Source of the DNA: Oscillospiraceae bacterium
GTDB lineage: Bacteria > Bacillota > Clostridia > Oscillospirales > CAG-272
Direction of reading: 5' to 3'
Length of the DNA stretch: 53,793 bases
Assembly (NCBI GenBank): GCA_015064505.1
Contig: SVSB01000015.1
Span: 1-53,793 of the forward strand
Below, in pieces: positions 32,889 to 42,768 of this stretch (position 1 is the stretch's first letter; each line of letters starts with the position of its first letter). Below the pieces are notes generated by a model that worked only from the letters and a program-made list of their open reading frames with translations, had not been told where the DNA came from and did not search any database. Made by a program: the position numbers and the translations under genes.

Positions 32889-34239
32889 TCTCTGCGCCCT
32901 CCTTTTCCGTTTCTGCCCCTATATCAGGCTGTTCCGCAACCGATTCTGCCGTTTCTGTCGCGAGCTCCTCGGCAATTTCAGCAGAAGCGTCCGCTTTTAG
33001 CATAGCTTTGGTCTTTCTTATCTCCTCCGCAATGGGTAGACGGGCGGGGCAAACGTACGCACAGCTGCCGCACTCAATACAGCAATCAATTTTCAGTTTT
33101 TCGGCTTTTTTCGTTTTTCCCTTGCGGCAAGCACCGTAAAGCAAGGAAGGCATAAGCGCCATGGGGCAAGCGGAAACGCATCTGCCGCAACGCACGCAGG
33201 CGTCTCCGTCCTTTATTCTGTCCTTCTTTTCAAGGCAAAGAATACTGCTCTCGTATATAAGAGGCACTGCGGTATCCGCAAGCTTTTTTCCCATCATGGC
33301 GCCGCCAACGATCACGGCATCCGCATCAGCACCGCAATGCTCCAGAATATCGCACACAAGCGTTCCGAGAGGCACGCGCAGGTTCTTCGGCTCCTTTACG
33401 GCACCGCTGACGGTCACCACGGTGCTCGTGACCACCTCTCCGTAAGCAAAAGCACGGAAAACGGCGGCACAGGTGCGGCAATTTATAACGAAGCATCCCG
33501 CATCCACGGGACTTTGGCCCCGCTTAAGCTTTTTGCCCGTAACTGCGGCAACAAGCAGTCTTTCACTGCCTTGGGGGTACTTGGTTTTCAGCATACGCAC
33601 GCGCACCAGCTGACCTTGCCCGTTAACGCGGTCCACAGCCTCTGCGGCGTCGTACTTGTCCTCCTCCACTGCGATATAAGCAACACGCAGAGAAAGAGCA
33701 CGCATAAGTATCTTTGCACCGTTTACCACGTCCTCGGGAGTTTCCAACAAGGTTCGGTGGTCTGCGCTTGCATAGGGCTCGCTTTCCGCGCAGTTGACGA
33801 TTAGCCGCTCAACCTTGCCCATTGCATCCGCAAGCTTTTTATAGGTGCTCGCTCCGCCGCCCATACCGAAGATGCCCGCAAGGCGTATTCTCTCCAATAT
33901 CTCCTCGGGCGAATAGGCAGAAAGAGGCTTATCGGCGGCGGGAAGCTTTTCTTCCGCTCTTTCCGACGTTTCCGTTTCCTCCGCATTTTCGGATTCTATC
34001 AAGGCATAGCTTGCACCGTCAATTTCCTTTATCTCGCTTATTTTGCCCGAAAGGCTTGCGTGCCACAGCACGCCCCCCGCATCCTCGCAGAGGAGCTGAC
34101 CGCGCACCACCTTCTGCCCCACGGATATATCGGAGGAGCAGGGCAAAAGCACACGCGTGGGGGTGAAAGCTTCTATTTTATATTTTGCGGTTTTCTTCGG
34201 TACGCCGAGAGAAATACCGCCCCTGAAGGTAAAAGCCAT
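32875..34239 (-). CDS. rnfC: Rnf complex iron-sulfur subunit RnfC
   Basis: Peripheral NADH/FMN and Fe-S subunit, 454 residues. N-terminal barrel domain (FRGGISLG, HASLSGKI), the nucleotide-binding segment GIFGMGGGASTYKK, NCAESEPY, the AVEEDKYDA helix and two 4Fe-4S motifs: CVRCGRCVSACP and CIECGSCAYVCP (about 368-379 and 404-415). A Glu/Ala-rich acidic tail of about 30 residues follows. ATG at 34239 was chosen with GGGAGG upstream. First gene of the rnf fragment. Confidence 0.94.
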   Translation of the reverse strand: MAFTFRGGISLGVPKKTAKYKIEAFTPTRVLLPCSSDISVGQKVVRGQLLCEDAGGVLWHASLSGKISEIKEIDGASYALIESENAEETETSERAEEKLPAADKPLSAYSPEEILERIRLAGIFGMGGGASTYKKLADAMGKVERLIVNCAESEPYASADHRTLLETPEDVVNGAKILMRALSLRVAYIAVEEDKYDAAEAVDRVNGQGQLVRVRMLKTKYPQGSERLLVAAVTGKKLKRGQSPVDAGCFVINCRTCAAVFRAFAYGEVVTSTVVTVSGAVKEPKNLRVPLGTLVCDILEHCGADADAVIVGGAMMGKKLADTAVPLIYESSILCLEKKDRIKDGDACVRCGRCVSACPMALMPSLLYGACRKGKTKKAEKLKIDCCIECGSCAYVCPARLPIAEEIRKTKAMLKADASAEIAEELATETAESVAEQPDIGAETEKEGAENEEA

Positions 34240-34270
34240 ATATACCTCCCAATTCTTATCATAATAATAT

Positions 34271-34300
34271 ATTGTATCACGCACCCACCGCACATGTCAA
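34271..34300 (-). promoter_or_regulatory. Promoter of rnfC
   Basis: Minus strand: TTGACA (34300-34295), 18 bases, TACAAT (34276-34271), about 30 bases before the rnfC start. Confidence 0.65.
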
Positions 34301-34910
34301 CAGCGAGAGAACGCGGGGGGGAGTTAGAGAACAAAGGAGAACGCGGGGGATCTCTTGAAAGAGATCCCCCACACCCCCTCAGAACTTCAAAAAGGGAGAA
34401 ATATAACGGATAAGAAGGGGATCTTAAGACGTCCTTTGAGGGATAGACAATCTGTAAGGGCGATGATTGAACCGTATCTCGCGTAAGCGAGCTCGACGCG
34501 ACCGAGAGGCTTCCCCTTGAGGGGAAGCTCCCGCAAAGCGGGTGATGAGGTGTATTCGCAAGCCAAACTAACTTAAGGCCCCTTTGTGTAAAGGGGGCTC
34601 CGCGAAGCGGTGGGGGATTGTTTTTCATCGATTACAATCCCTCCGCCTCGTTCCTCGGCACCTGTCTCCCGTGGGTCGGTCCTTTCGCGGCTCTGACAGT
34701 CCACCGGACTGTCATTCACCACCGCGAAACCTTTACACAAGGGAGGCTCGGGAGGCGAAACGCCTCCCCTACAGTGCGAACACCCCGCCGCATCCAAACG
34801 CATCTCGCGCAAGCGACGGATGAGGTGTGCGCGAGAGGCAACCCCCCGCCTATGCAAGAAAAAAGAGAGAACGAACGGTAATACCGAACGTTCTCTCTTT
34901 TATAACGCAT
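34301..34910. repeat. Module mosaic between potCD and rnfC (no gene)
   Basis: Contains a D-type hairpin with the ATCTC/GAGAT variant (34345-34370), GATGAGGTGT ends at about 34545 and 34821, a GGCCCC-type module (34577-34660), a GACAGTCC/GGACTGTC hairpin (34697-34715) and the potCD terminator (34860-34902). Confidence 0.85.
34860..34902 (-). terminator. Terminator of the pot operon
   Basis: AAAAGAGAGAACG / CGTTCTCTCTTTT with an inner CGG/CCG stem in the loop, 9 bases after the potCD stop. A similar element with the same loop plan follows the pyrophosphatase-Nudix gene. Confidence 0.8.
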
Positions 34911-36836
34911 TTACTGTTCCGTTGTTATGCTTACCCAAAGATCCTCGTAATACTTACGGATATCCGCGTCGATATCGTGGAAGTATTCCTTCTTGATGGC
35001 ATCAAGATTTGCGGGATAAAGCACCTCGTTGCCCTTAAGTGAGTAATCATCGCTGTTAACAACGGCGGTGTTGGGGGATGCATAGCAGATATACTCTGCG
35101 TTTGCCAATGCAACCTCAGGCTCCATTAAGAAGTTTATGAACATATGCGCCGCTTCAAGATTCTGCGCACCCTCGGGGATGCACACCGAATCCACGAAGA
35201 TGTTCACGCCATCCTCGGGATACACGAAGGCAAGATCGGGATTTATGGACTGCATCGTAAGGAAGTCACCTGCGTAATAGGGCGCAAGCGCCGCGTTGCC
35301 GTCCTCCATCTTATTGAATACCTCATCCATAACGTAGCCCTGCAGCAGCGGCTTCTGCTCACGGAGCTTGTTTGCCGCCATATCCCACTCCGCCTTATCA
35401 ACGGAGTTGAGGCTTATGCCGAGAAGCTGCTGCGCGATAGCAAAGGTATCGCGGGGATTATTGAACATCAGGATATTTCCCTTATATTGGGGATCCCAAA
35501 GCGCCGACCAGCTTGTGGGCGCCTCCTCTACCATGGTGGTATTGTAGATAAGACCTACCATACCCACGGAATAAGGCACGCTGTACTCGTCGTTTTCGTC
35601 AAAATACAGGCCCTTGTACTGCTCGTCTATAAAGGAGTAATTGGTTATCTTGGAGTAATCCAGCTTCTTGAGCATACCCTCGTTCTTCATACGGGCTATC
35701 ATATAATCGGAGGGGATGATAACGTCGTAAGAAACGGAGCCGCTCTTTATCTTGCTGTACATTACCTCGTTTGACTCGTAGGTGCTGTAGTTTACGTTTA
35801 TTCCCGTCAGCAGTTCAAACGCCGCAACCACGTCGAGCGCGCCTTCGCTTCCGTCGGAAATATACTCTGCCCAGTTATAAACGTTCAGCTCCGTACCCGC
35901 AAGATCGGTGGTGTAAGTCCCCACCAGATTCTCCACGGTCACGTTTGCGCCGCCGTAGGTAAAGCACGCAATAAGGGAGATGACCATAACGGCAACGAGA
36001 GCAAGAGCAACTATCTTTTTGCTCTTTTTGGGTGCTCTGTCACGCTTTACGTCGTCGCGGCTCAGAATGGAGTTATAAACTATAAGCAACGCAAGGATAG
36101 CAATAAGGATTATGCTGTACAGCGAGTATATATCGGGAGTAACGGTCTTTTTGACCATTGAATAGATATATACGGGCAGAGTAACGTAATCCGCGCCGCT
36201 GGTGTAATAGCTGATAACGAAATCGTCAAAGGAAAGGGTGAACGCCATCAGAAGGCCCGCGGCGATACCGCCGGAGATCTGGGGCATAACCACCTTGAAG
36301 AACGCCTTGGTGGGGGTACAGCCAAGATCCTGCGCCGCCTCGTAAAGACGGGGATCGGACTGCTTCAGCTTCGGCAGGACGTTGAGCACCACGTAGGGGA
36401 TATTAAACGTAATGTGGGCAATAAGCAGAGTTGTAAAATTAACGCGCTCCGTAAGCCCGATAAGCGCACCCGCAAAAACGAACAGTATCATCATGCTGAC
36501 GCCCGTAACGATATCGGGGTTCATCATGGGGATATTGTTTACCGTAAGAATAGCGCCGCTTACGTACTTATTCTTAAGCCTGTAAATACCGATGGCGGCA
36601 ACGGTGCCGATGACCGTTGCGATAAGAGCGGAAGCCACCGCCAGCTTAAGGGAGTTCATCAGGCACTCCACGATTGCGCGGTTGTTGGTGAACAGCTCTA
36701 TATACCATCTGAAGGAAAATCCGCTGAACACCGACGTACTCTTTCCCGCATTGAAGGAGAAGAATATCATCACCGCAAGAGGGGCGTACAGGAAAACGTA
36801 AACGAGTATACTTACTATCTTTGAAAGTATCTTCAT
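34911..36836 (-). CDS. potCD: Spermidine/putrescine ABC transporter permease-binding protein fusion (PotC-PotD)
   Basis: 641 residues. Residues 1-262 are the PotC permease, with the EAA loop EAAQDLGCTPTKAFF (167-181). After a basic linker a further helix (about 274-294) anchors the PotD-type binding domain (ELNVYNWAEYISDGS near 316 to the end), which lies outside the cell. The Trp/Glu of NWAEYI and the DYMIARM and YSVGMVGLIYN segments match polyamine-binding proteins. The fusion ties binding protein to permease one to one. ATG at 36836 overlaps potB as ATGA. Such fusions are known in other Firmicutes. Confidence 0.92.
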   Translation of the reverse strand: MKILSKIVSILVYVFLYAPLAVMIFFSFNAGKSTSVFSGFSFRWYIELFTNNRAIVECLMNSLKLAVASALIATVIGTVAAIGIYRLKNKYVSGAILTVNNIPMMNPDIVTGVSMMILFVFAGALIGLTERVNFTTLLIAHITFNIPYVVLNVLPKLKQSDPRLYEAAQDLGCTPTKAFFKVVMPQISGGIAAGLLMAFTLSFDDFVISYYTSGADYVTLPVYIYSMVKKTVTPDIYSLYSIILIAILALLIVYNSILSRDDVKRDRAPKKSKKIVALALVAVMVISLIACFTYGGANVTVENLVGTYTTDLAGTELNVYNWAEYISDGSEGALDVVAAFELLTGINVNYSTYESNEVMYSKIKSGSVSYDVIIPSDYMIARMKNEGMLKKLDYSKITNYSFIDEQYKGLYFDENDEYSVPYSVGMVGLIYNTTMVEEAPTSWSALWDPQYKGNILMFNNPRDTFAIAQQLLGISLNSVDKAEWDMAANKLREQKPLLQGYVMDEVFNKMEDGNAALAPYYAGDFLTMQSINPDLAFVYPEDGVNIFVDSVCIPEGAQNLEAAHMFINFLMEPEVALANAEYICYASPNTAVVNSDDYSLKGNEVLYPANLDAIKKEYFHDIDADIRKYYEDLWVSITTEQ

Positions 36837-37891
36837 ATTACCACGTCGCCTCCCTCGCTGTCTGAGAAGCGGTTCATAACGAAGGTGCAGATAAGGATGA
36901 CCACCATAAGCACGAAGCTCATTGCCGCGCCAACGTTCAGTCCGCCCGTGGACCACTGCTCTTTAATCTTGGTTTCGATAAGGTCGCCCACCAGCTTTAT
37001 CATACCGTTTGACATCTTCTGGGAGATATAGAAGGTAGAGATGGAGGGAACGAACACCATAATAAGACCGGAGATAACGCCGGGTACGGAAAGGGGCAGA
37101 ATAAGACGGTAAAGCTTTTGCAGCCAATTACAGCCAAGATCGTCCGCCGCCTCAAGAAGCGAGGTGTCTATCTTCGTCATGGTGGTATAAATGGGCAATA
37201 TCATATAAGGAAGGTAATTATATACCATACCCAATATAACGGCGCCGGAGGTACCGAGCATAGTGATGGGCTGACCTCCGAGAGCCATGATAAGCTTGTT
37301 TATAATGCCGCCGTTTTCAAGTATCTGCTGCCAGGAATAAGTACGCACCAGCATATTCATCCACATGGGAAGCATAATAAGCAGCATTTGAATGCGCTGG
37401 CTCTTTGCGCCCGAGCGGCTTAAGATATAAGCAAAGGGATAAGCGATAATAAGAGAAATGACCGTTGCCGCAAGGCTGTAGACGAGAGAAAGGCGCATTG
37501 CGGTGAGAGAGCCTGCGGAAAAAACGTCCTTGAAATTATCAAGGGTGAAGCTGCCCATGCGGTTTTTCAGAGTTGCAACGGTAAACTCCGCCGCCTCTGC
37601 ATCCACTCCCGCCATGGAAAGTGCCTTTTCCTTGGCTTCATCAAGGGTTATGGTGGTATCCCCGTCCACGCTTGCTATCTCGTACTCGTAATGCTCGCCG
37701 CCCGCATCAAAGCGGATATCGTAATAATTTACGGTTTCCGTAAACGCATAGAACGCAACGAGCACCAGCGGTATGATTATGAAAAGCACGGACCAAAGGA
37801 CATAGGGTGCGTTAAGCAAGGCCGTCCACAGGGAGGGGCGGGGGCACGCCTCCTTTATCTCGGCGGCCTTCGCCGCCCTGCGCGCGCTCAC
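36833..37891 (-). CDS. potB: Spermidine/putrescine ABC permease PotB with PepSY-like insertion
   Basis: 352 residues, against about 285 usual for PotB. GTG at 37891 overlaps the potA stop as GTGA, with GAGGA upstream. Membrane helix 1 at about 28-50; the EAA loop reads [17 protein letters not shown]. The extra length is an outward-facing stretch at residues about 52-115, between helix 1 and the rest, containing [17 protein letters not shown] and EFTVATL. This closely resembles half of a PepSY domain, a small module found in secreted peptidase inhibitors. The function of the insertion is unknown. Confidence 0.9.
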   Translation of the reverse strand: MSARRAAKAAEIKEACPRPSLWTALLNAPYVLWSVLFIIIPLVLVAFYAFTETVNYYDIRFDAGGEHYEYEIASVDGDTTITLDEAKEKALSMAGVDAEAAEFTVATLKNRMGSFTLDNFKDVFSAGSLTAMRLSLVYSLAATVISLIIAYPFAYILSRSGAKSQRIQMLLIMLPMWMNMLVRTYSWQQILENGGIINKLIMALGGQPITMLGTSGAVILGMVYNYLPYMILPIYTTMTKIDTSLLEAADDLGCNWLQKLYRLILPLSVPGVISGLIMVFVPSISTFYISQKMSNGMIKLVGDLIETKIKEQWSTGGLNVGAAMSFVLMVVILICTFVMNRFSDSEGGDVVI

Positions 37892-39009
37892 TCTTCGTCC
37901 TCCTCTTCGGGAAGGGCATCCAGCTCCTCGATCTCGTCGCTGAAGGTGCTGTAATCGCCGAACTTGCCCGAATACTCGGATTTTTTCATAATATGGATGG
38001 CATCGGGCTCTATGTAAAGTCCGATATTTGCGCCCTCGGCAACGAAGTCGGTGGACTGGATCATCCACTTGAAGCCTCCGATATCCACGATTATCTCGTA
38101 ATGCACGCCCTTGAAGGTAACGGAGGTAACGGTGCCCTTGAGCATACCCTTATCGGGGGTAACCACGTCCACGTCCTCGGGACGAACGACCACGTCAACG
38201 GGCTCGTTCTTTTCAAAGCCCTTGTCAAGGCAATTAAAGGAAGCGCCGGAGAAGCGCACCTTGTAATCCTCCTGCATAATACCGTCAACGATATTACTTT
38301 CGCCGATAAAGTCCGCAACGAACGCGTTCTCGGGCTCGTTGTAAATATCCTGGGGAGTGCCGATCTGCTGGATACGGCCGTCTGCCATTACGACCACGGT
38401 ATCGGACATGGAGAGAGCCTCCTCCTGATCGTGGGTAACGTAAATAAAGGTAATACCCGTTGCCTTCTGCAGATTTTTAAGCTCGTTCTGCATATCCTTG
38501 CGCAGCTTAAGGTCAAGAGCCGCAAGGGGCTCGTCCAGAAGCAGGCACTTGGGCTTGCTGATAAGAGCGCGGGCAATGGCAACGCGCTGCTGCTGACCTC
38601 CGGAAAGTCTGTCCACGCCTCGGTTTGCAAAGTTCTCCAGATGCACCAGAGAAAGCATCTCCGCAACTCTTTCCTTGATCTCCTTTTCGGGCACCTTGTT
38701 TATGCGCAGAGCAAAAGCAACGTTCTCGAAAACGTTAAGGTGCGGGAAAAGAGCATAGCGCTGGAACACCGTGTTCACGGGGCGCTTGAAGGGGGGCGTG
38801 TCGTTCATACGCACGCCGTTAAAAAGCAGCTCGCCCTCGTCGGGGGTAACGAAGCCGCCGATTATACGGAGAGTGGTGGTCTTGCCGCAACCGGAAGGGC
38901 CCAGCAAGGTGATAAACTCCTTATCGTGGATAATAAGGTCGATATTATCAAGAACCTTTTCTCCGTCGTAAATTTTTGAGATTCCTTTTATTTCAATAAA
39001 TCTTTCCAT
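37888..39009 (-). CDS. potA: Spermidine/putrescine ABC transporter ATPase
   Basis: 373 residues. ABC motifs in order: Walker [11 protein letters not shown]-loop ([15 protein letters not shown]), signature [15 protein letters not shown], Walker [13 protein letters not shown], switch His in YVTHDQEEA, followed by a TOBE regulatory domain (about 270-350) and an acidic tail ([13 protein letters not shown]). ATG at 39009 was chosen as the first residue of the conserved N-terminus; its RBS is weak. First gene of potA-potB-potCD. No HTH regulator of the PuuR type, common upstream in Firmicutes, is present. Confidence 0.94.
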   Translation of the reverse strand: MERFIEIKGISKIYDGEKVLDNIDLIIHDKEFITLLGPSGCGKTTTLRIIGGFVTPDEGELLFNGVRMNDTPPFKRPVNTVFQRYALFPHLNVFENVAFALRINKVPEKEIKERVAEMLSLVHLENFANRGVDRLSGGQQQRVAIARALISKPKCLLLDEPLAALDLKLRKDMQNELKNLQKATGITFIYVTHDQEEALSMSDTVVVMADGRIQQIGTPQDIYNEPENAFVADFIGESNIVDGIMQEDYKVRFSGASFNCLDKGFEKNEPVDVVVRPEDVDVVTPDKGMLKGTVTSVTFKGVHYEIIVDIGGFKWMIQSTDFVAEGANIGLYIEPDAIHIMKKSEYSGKFGDYSTFSDEIEELDALPEEEDEE

Positions 39010-39383
39010 CTCAGACCGCCCGCAGGCTTTCATCCTTCCGAAAAGAACGTCGCAAAGCGACGGAACGCCACATAGTGCGCAAGGTAAGAGTGAATAGTGA
39101 ATAGTGAATAGCAGTAGGGGAGGGGCTTGCTCCTCCCGCTTTGCGAAAACCGCTTTGCGGTTTTCTTCCCCTTCTCTTAACTTTTCACCCTTATCTCTTC
39201 CCTTACATAATGCTACGGGCATTCTAGTGCATATTCTAACATTGAATGAATAGAAATGCAATATATATTTGCAAATTCTTTTGTTTTTTTAAATTTTTTT
39301 GCAAAATTCGGCGTCTTTCAAGATTTTTGCCGATTATTTACGGAAATCCTCCAAAATACTCCGAAATCCTCCAAAATCCTCTT
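39010..39383. other. Leader of potA and intergenic region
   Basis: No gene. It holds three GTGAATA repeats (about 39091-39110), hairpins GGGAGG...CCTCCC and GAAAACCGC/GCGGTTTTC (39119-39162), the potA promoter (39233-39261), and twice the 20-base unit GAAATCCTCCAAAAT (about 39342-39380) after the SpoIVFB-like stop. The potA mRNA would have a leader of over 200 bases. Confidence 0.7.
39233..39261 (-). promoter_or_regulatory. Promoter of the pot operon
   Basis: Minus strand: TTGCAT (39261-39256), 17 bases, TAGAAT (39238-39233). Confidence 0.55.
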
Positions 39384-39971
39384 TTATCCGCAAAAAAGTC
39401 TCAAAAGAAAAAACACCGAAAGCAAAAGGGGGTATGAGGCTATGCCGTAAATGAGCCAAAGGCTGCAGGATGCAAGCCAGAACAGCACCGTAAAAACCGC
39501 CTGCACCGCCCTTGCCGCCCTTTCCGCCGCATTCATATCCGCAAGGCAATGAAGCAGTACGGCGCGCAAGGCGCCTGCCCCGTCAAGCCCGGGCAGGGGC
39601 AGAAGATTGAAGCACCCAAGACCCAGAGAAAGCACGCAAAAGCAAAATTGTAAGTTCATTTCCGCCGCATCCGCCCCCCGCACCGCAAGCGCGGCACCAA
39701 GAAAGCTTGCCCCGGGTCCTGCCATATATATTCCGCATTCCGCAAGATATCCGCAGAGGCGGTCTCCCGTATCGATCAGCGCGCCAAAGGGCAGCGGCAC
39801 TACTCTCCTGACTCCTACGCCCGCAAGCTTCAAAGCGCAGATATGTCCCGCCTCGTGAAGCAGCACCGCAAGCACCAGAGAAAAAACCACACGGGGCGGT
39901 TCGTTTTTTATACACAGCACCCCAAAAGCGCACAGCACTGCGGCACAAAGCACGGCGGCTGCCCTTTTCAC
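39384..39971 (-). CDS. Membrane M50 metalloprotease, SpoIVFB-like
   Basis: 195-residue site-2-type protease with zinc motif HEAGH (about 40-44) in the second helix and the third ligand in NLLPLPGLDGAGAL (about 122-135). GTG at 39971 overlaps the upstream gene as GTGA. B. subtilis SpoIVFB cleaves pro-sigma-K in the mother cell; this protein is shorter (195 against 288 residues) and lacks a C-terminal CBS domain. Pairing with a SpoIVFA-like M23 protein and the presence of spo0A make a sporulation role likely but not certain. Confidence 0.85.
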   Translation of the reverse strand: MKRAAAVLCAAVLCAFGVLCIKNEPPRVVFSLVLAVLLHEAGHICALKLAGVGVRRVVPLPFGALIDTGDRLCGYLAECGIYMAGPGASFLGAALAVRGADAAEMNLQFCFCVLSLGLGCFNLLPLPGLDGAGALRAVLLHCLADMNAAERAARAVQAVFTVLFWLASCSLWLIYGIASYPLLLSVFFLLRLFCG

Positions 39972-40807
39972 TTCATATAATCCTCCGGATCTACCAAAAC
40001 TCCGTCCTTTGACAGTTCAAAATGAAGGTGCGGCCCCGTCACACGCCCCGTCTTTCCCGAATACCCCACGATATCCCCCTGCCTTACCACTGCACCAACT
40101 CCCCGAAGGGCTTGACTCATATGGGCGTACAGGCTTACGTAGCCGTTACCGTGGTCGATCACCGTATATATGCCGTGGCTTTCGTTTTCCCCCGCCTCAA
40201 TAATCGTGCCGTCCGCAAAGGCAAAAAGCTCCGTCCCCTCAGGCACGGGAATGTCTATCCCCTTGTGGAACTCGTATTTTGCCGTCTCCCCTCTGCCGTA
40301 AAGGGGATTATCACGATAGGAAAAGCCCGAGATTATCTCACCTCTTGCGGGCATTATCCCGTAGAATTCCTCCGTTTTTTGGGGCGGAGCGGCTATGTAT
40401 TGTTCCGCGCTTATATAGGGCAGATAGCTGATGACGGGGATCTCCTCCGCGGAAAGAGCATCCACGCGGGCGTCGTTTTCCTCGGCATCCCCCTCGGCAC
40501 TCGCAGCAACCGCCCCCTCAAACATCGGCGCGATAACCGAATTACTCATTAGCGCGTCACCAACGGCGCGAAGAGCTCCGTCCATCTCGCCCGCGCCACC
40601 GAAAAACGGAGACGCCACGGCAAAGGAAAGCCCCAACACCGCACAGCAGAAAAGAACCGCAAGAAGGCCCTCCTTTCTCACAAAACGCGGTAGACTCTTC
40701 TCTTCATCCTCCGCAGTGAATTCCGCCTTCACCACCTTTGCCGCCCGTTCCGCCCGTATCTCAGCCGCCAGATCATAAAGCCTTACGCCCTCTTCCCTGT
40801 TTTCCAT
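39968..40807 (-). CDS. M23 peptidase-domain membrane protein, SpoIVFA-like
   Basis: 279 residues: cytoplasmic N-terminus with a charged coil, one membrane helix (about 47-68), an acidic linker and a C-terminal LytM/M23 domain. The zinc residues look intact: HKGIDIPVPEG (His, Asp) and HLHFEL (HxH). SpoIVFA, the partner and regulator of SpoIVFB, has this same layout. ATG at 40807 with ACAGGAGATAGAG upstream. It could instead be a stand-alone cell-wall endopeptidase, but overlap with the M50 gene argues for the SpoIVFA role. Confidence 0.85.
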   Translation of the reverse strand: MENREEGVRLYDLAAEIRAERAAKVVKAEFTAEDEEKSLPRFVRKEGLLAVLFCCAVLGLSFAVASPFFGGAGEMDGALRAVGDALMSNSVIAPMFEGAVAASAEGDAEENDARVDALSAEEIPVISYLPYISAEQYIAAPPQKTEEFYGIMPARGEIISGFSYRDNPLYGRGETAKYEFHKGIDIPVPEGTELFAFADGTIIEAGENESHGIYTVIDHGNGYVSLYAHMSQALRGVGAVVRQGDIVGYSGKTGRVTGPHLHFELSKDGVLVDPEDYMK

Positions 40808-40960
40808 CTCTATCTCCTGTCCTTTTTTTATAATATATGACAGAGAAGAAAGAATGAGAACGAGGAAGTATGCGGGCGAGAGTTAGCGGACGAGAAAATA
40901 AGCGGGGGGAGTTAGTGGGCGAGAGAATAAGCGGGGGTAGTAAGCGGGCGATAAATAAGC

Positions 40961-41425
40961 GGGGGATTTCTTGAAAGAAATCCCCCACACCCCCAAAGAA
41001 CTTCAAAAAGGGTATATTTCAGGCTCTCCCTCAGGGAGAGCTCCCGCAAAGCGGGTGAGAGGGCAAAGGCTCCCTCCGCAGGGAGGCTCGGGAGGCGAAA
41101 TCATCACCCTTAGCAGGGTGGCTCGCAAGCTCGCGTCTACTCCTTCGGAGTACGGTTCGCCTCCCCTACAAAACTCGTTTGCGAAGCAAACATATCGCAC
41201 GCGAAGCGTATATCGTATTTTGTGGAAATATATCGCAGATCCCGTAAGGGATCTATATCGCCGCGTGACCGTCCGAAAGGACGTCACGCAATCGTAGGTG
41301 CGACCATTAGCCTTCTCCAGTGGGAGAAGGGGGACCGCGATAGCGGTGGATGAGGTGTATTCGCAAGACAAACTAACTTAAGGCCCCTTTGTGCAAAGGG
41401 GGCTCCGCGAAGCGGTGGGGGATTG
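40961..41425. repeat. Right copy of a composite inverted repeat (partner 31626-31945)
   Basis: Order D hairpin, extra module, CGATAT string, CTCCAGTGGGAGAAGG module, GGCCCC-type module; exactly the reverse of 31626-31945 apart from the extra module at about 41013-41170. The pair encloses rnfDC, potA-B-CD and the SpoIVF-like genes. Confidence 0.8.
41174..41291. repeat. CGATAT hairpin string, copy 2 (inverted)
   Basis: Reverse complement of copy 1 in the same order of hairpins. Differences fall mainly in loops, for example ACGC-tcc versus ACGC-ttc. Confidence 0.85.
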
Positions 41426-42739
41426 TTTTTCGTCGATCACAATCCCTCCGCCTCGTTCCTTGGCATCTCCCTTGTGTAAAGAGAGGCTCGGGAGGCGAAA
41501 CGCCTCCCCTACAGTGGCGAACACCCCGCCGAATCCAAACGCATCTCGCGCAAGCGACGGATGAGGTGTGAGTGCGCAGTAGCAATCACCATCTCAAACG
41601 CCTCTTTACGCAACTCCCTTCGTCACGCTACGCGTGCCACCTCCCTCCGCAGGGAGGCTAATGGTAGGTATGACCAACGGTCGTCCGAGGCTTCCCCTTG
41701 AGGGGAAGCTCCCGCAAAGCGGGTGATGAGGTGTATTCGTAAGCCAAACTAACTTAGGGCCCCTTTGTGCAAAGGGGGCTCCGCGAAGCGGTGGGGGATT
41801 GTTTTTCGTCGATCACAATCTCTCCGCCACGTTTCTCGACATCTCTCTTTACACAAGGGAGGCTCGGGAGGCAAAACGCCTCCCCTACAGTGGCGAACAC
41901 CCCGCCGCATCCAAACGCATCTCGCGCAAGCGACGGATGAGGCGTGAGTGCACAGTAGCAATCACCATCTCAAACGCCCCTTTACGCAACTCCTTCCGTC
42001 TTTGCCTACGGCAAATCCACCTCCCTCCGCAGGGAGGCTAACTGTAGGGGCAAACTGTGTTCGCCCGAGCCTTCTCCAGTGGGAGAAGGGGGACCGCGTT
42101 AGCGGTGGATGAGGTGTATTCGTAAGGCAAACTAACTTAAGGCCCCGTCTTGGCCCCCTCCTGAGGGGGCTGGCGCGGAACGCGACTGGGGGAGTTTTTG
42201 GGGCTCCGCGAAGCGGTGGGGGATTGTTTTTCGTCGATTACAATCCCTCCGCCTCGTTCCTTGGCATCTCCCTTGTGTAAAGGGAGGCTCGGGAGGCGAA
42301 ACCCAAACGGGAGGAGCAAGCCCCTCCCCTACACAGAATAAGAGCGTTGCCGCGGCAACGCCCTTATTTTTATTCGCGGATAGGATATTTTCCTATCCAT
42401 ATCGACCCAAAAACAACGTAGGGGCGAACTGCGTTCGCCCGAGCCTTCTCCTGTGGGAGAAGGGGGACCGCGATAGCGGTGGATGAGGTGTGCTCGGGAG
42501 GCGAAATCATCACCCCTTGCAGGGTGGCTCGCAAGCTCGCGTCTACTCCTTCGGAGTACGGTTCGCCTCCCCTACAGTGGCGAACACCACGCCGCGGCAG
42601 AACGCGCTCCTTTGCATCCCTGCAAGCCCAATGTCGATTTATGGGCAATAACCTCCCTTTTTATCGTTTTTTATTAAAACTATCCGTTATTACCAATTTT
42701 TACCATTCATCTTTGTGCAACTTTGTTTTTGCGGCTCTA

Positions 42740-42768
42740 TTGCTATTTTTTGGTATTTATGTTAAAAT
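42740..42768 (+). promoter_or_regulatory. Promoter of spo0A
   Basis: TTGCTA (42740-42745), 17 bases, TAAAAT (42763-42768), 38 bases before the start. A sigma-H site was not recognised. Confidence 0.55.

Noticed and set aside
41373-41961. Two similar 70-codon minus-strand frames (and relatives at 27856 and 34573)
   Set aside because: They resemble each other only because the repeat modules recur; no RBS, and frames break in other copies.
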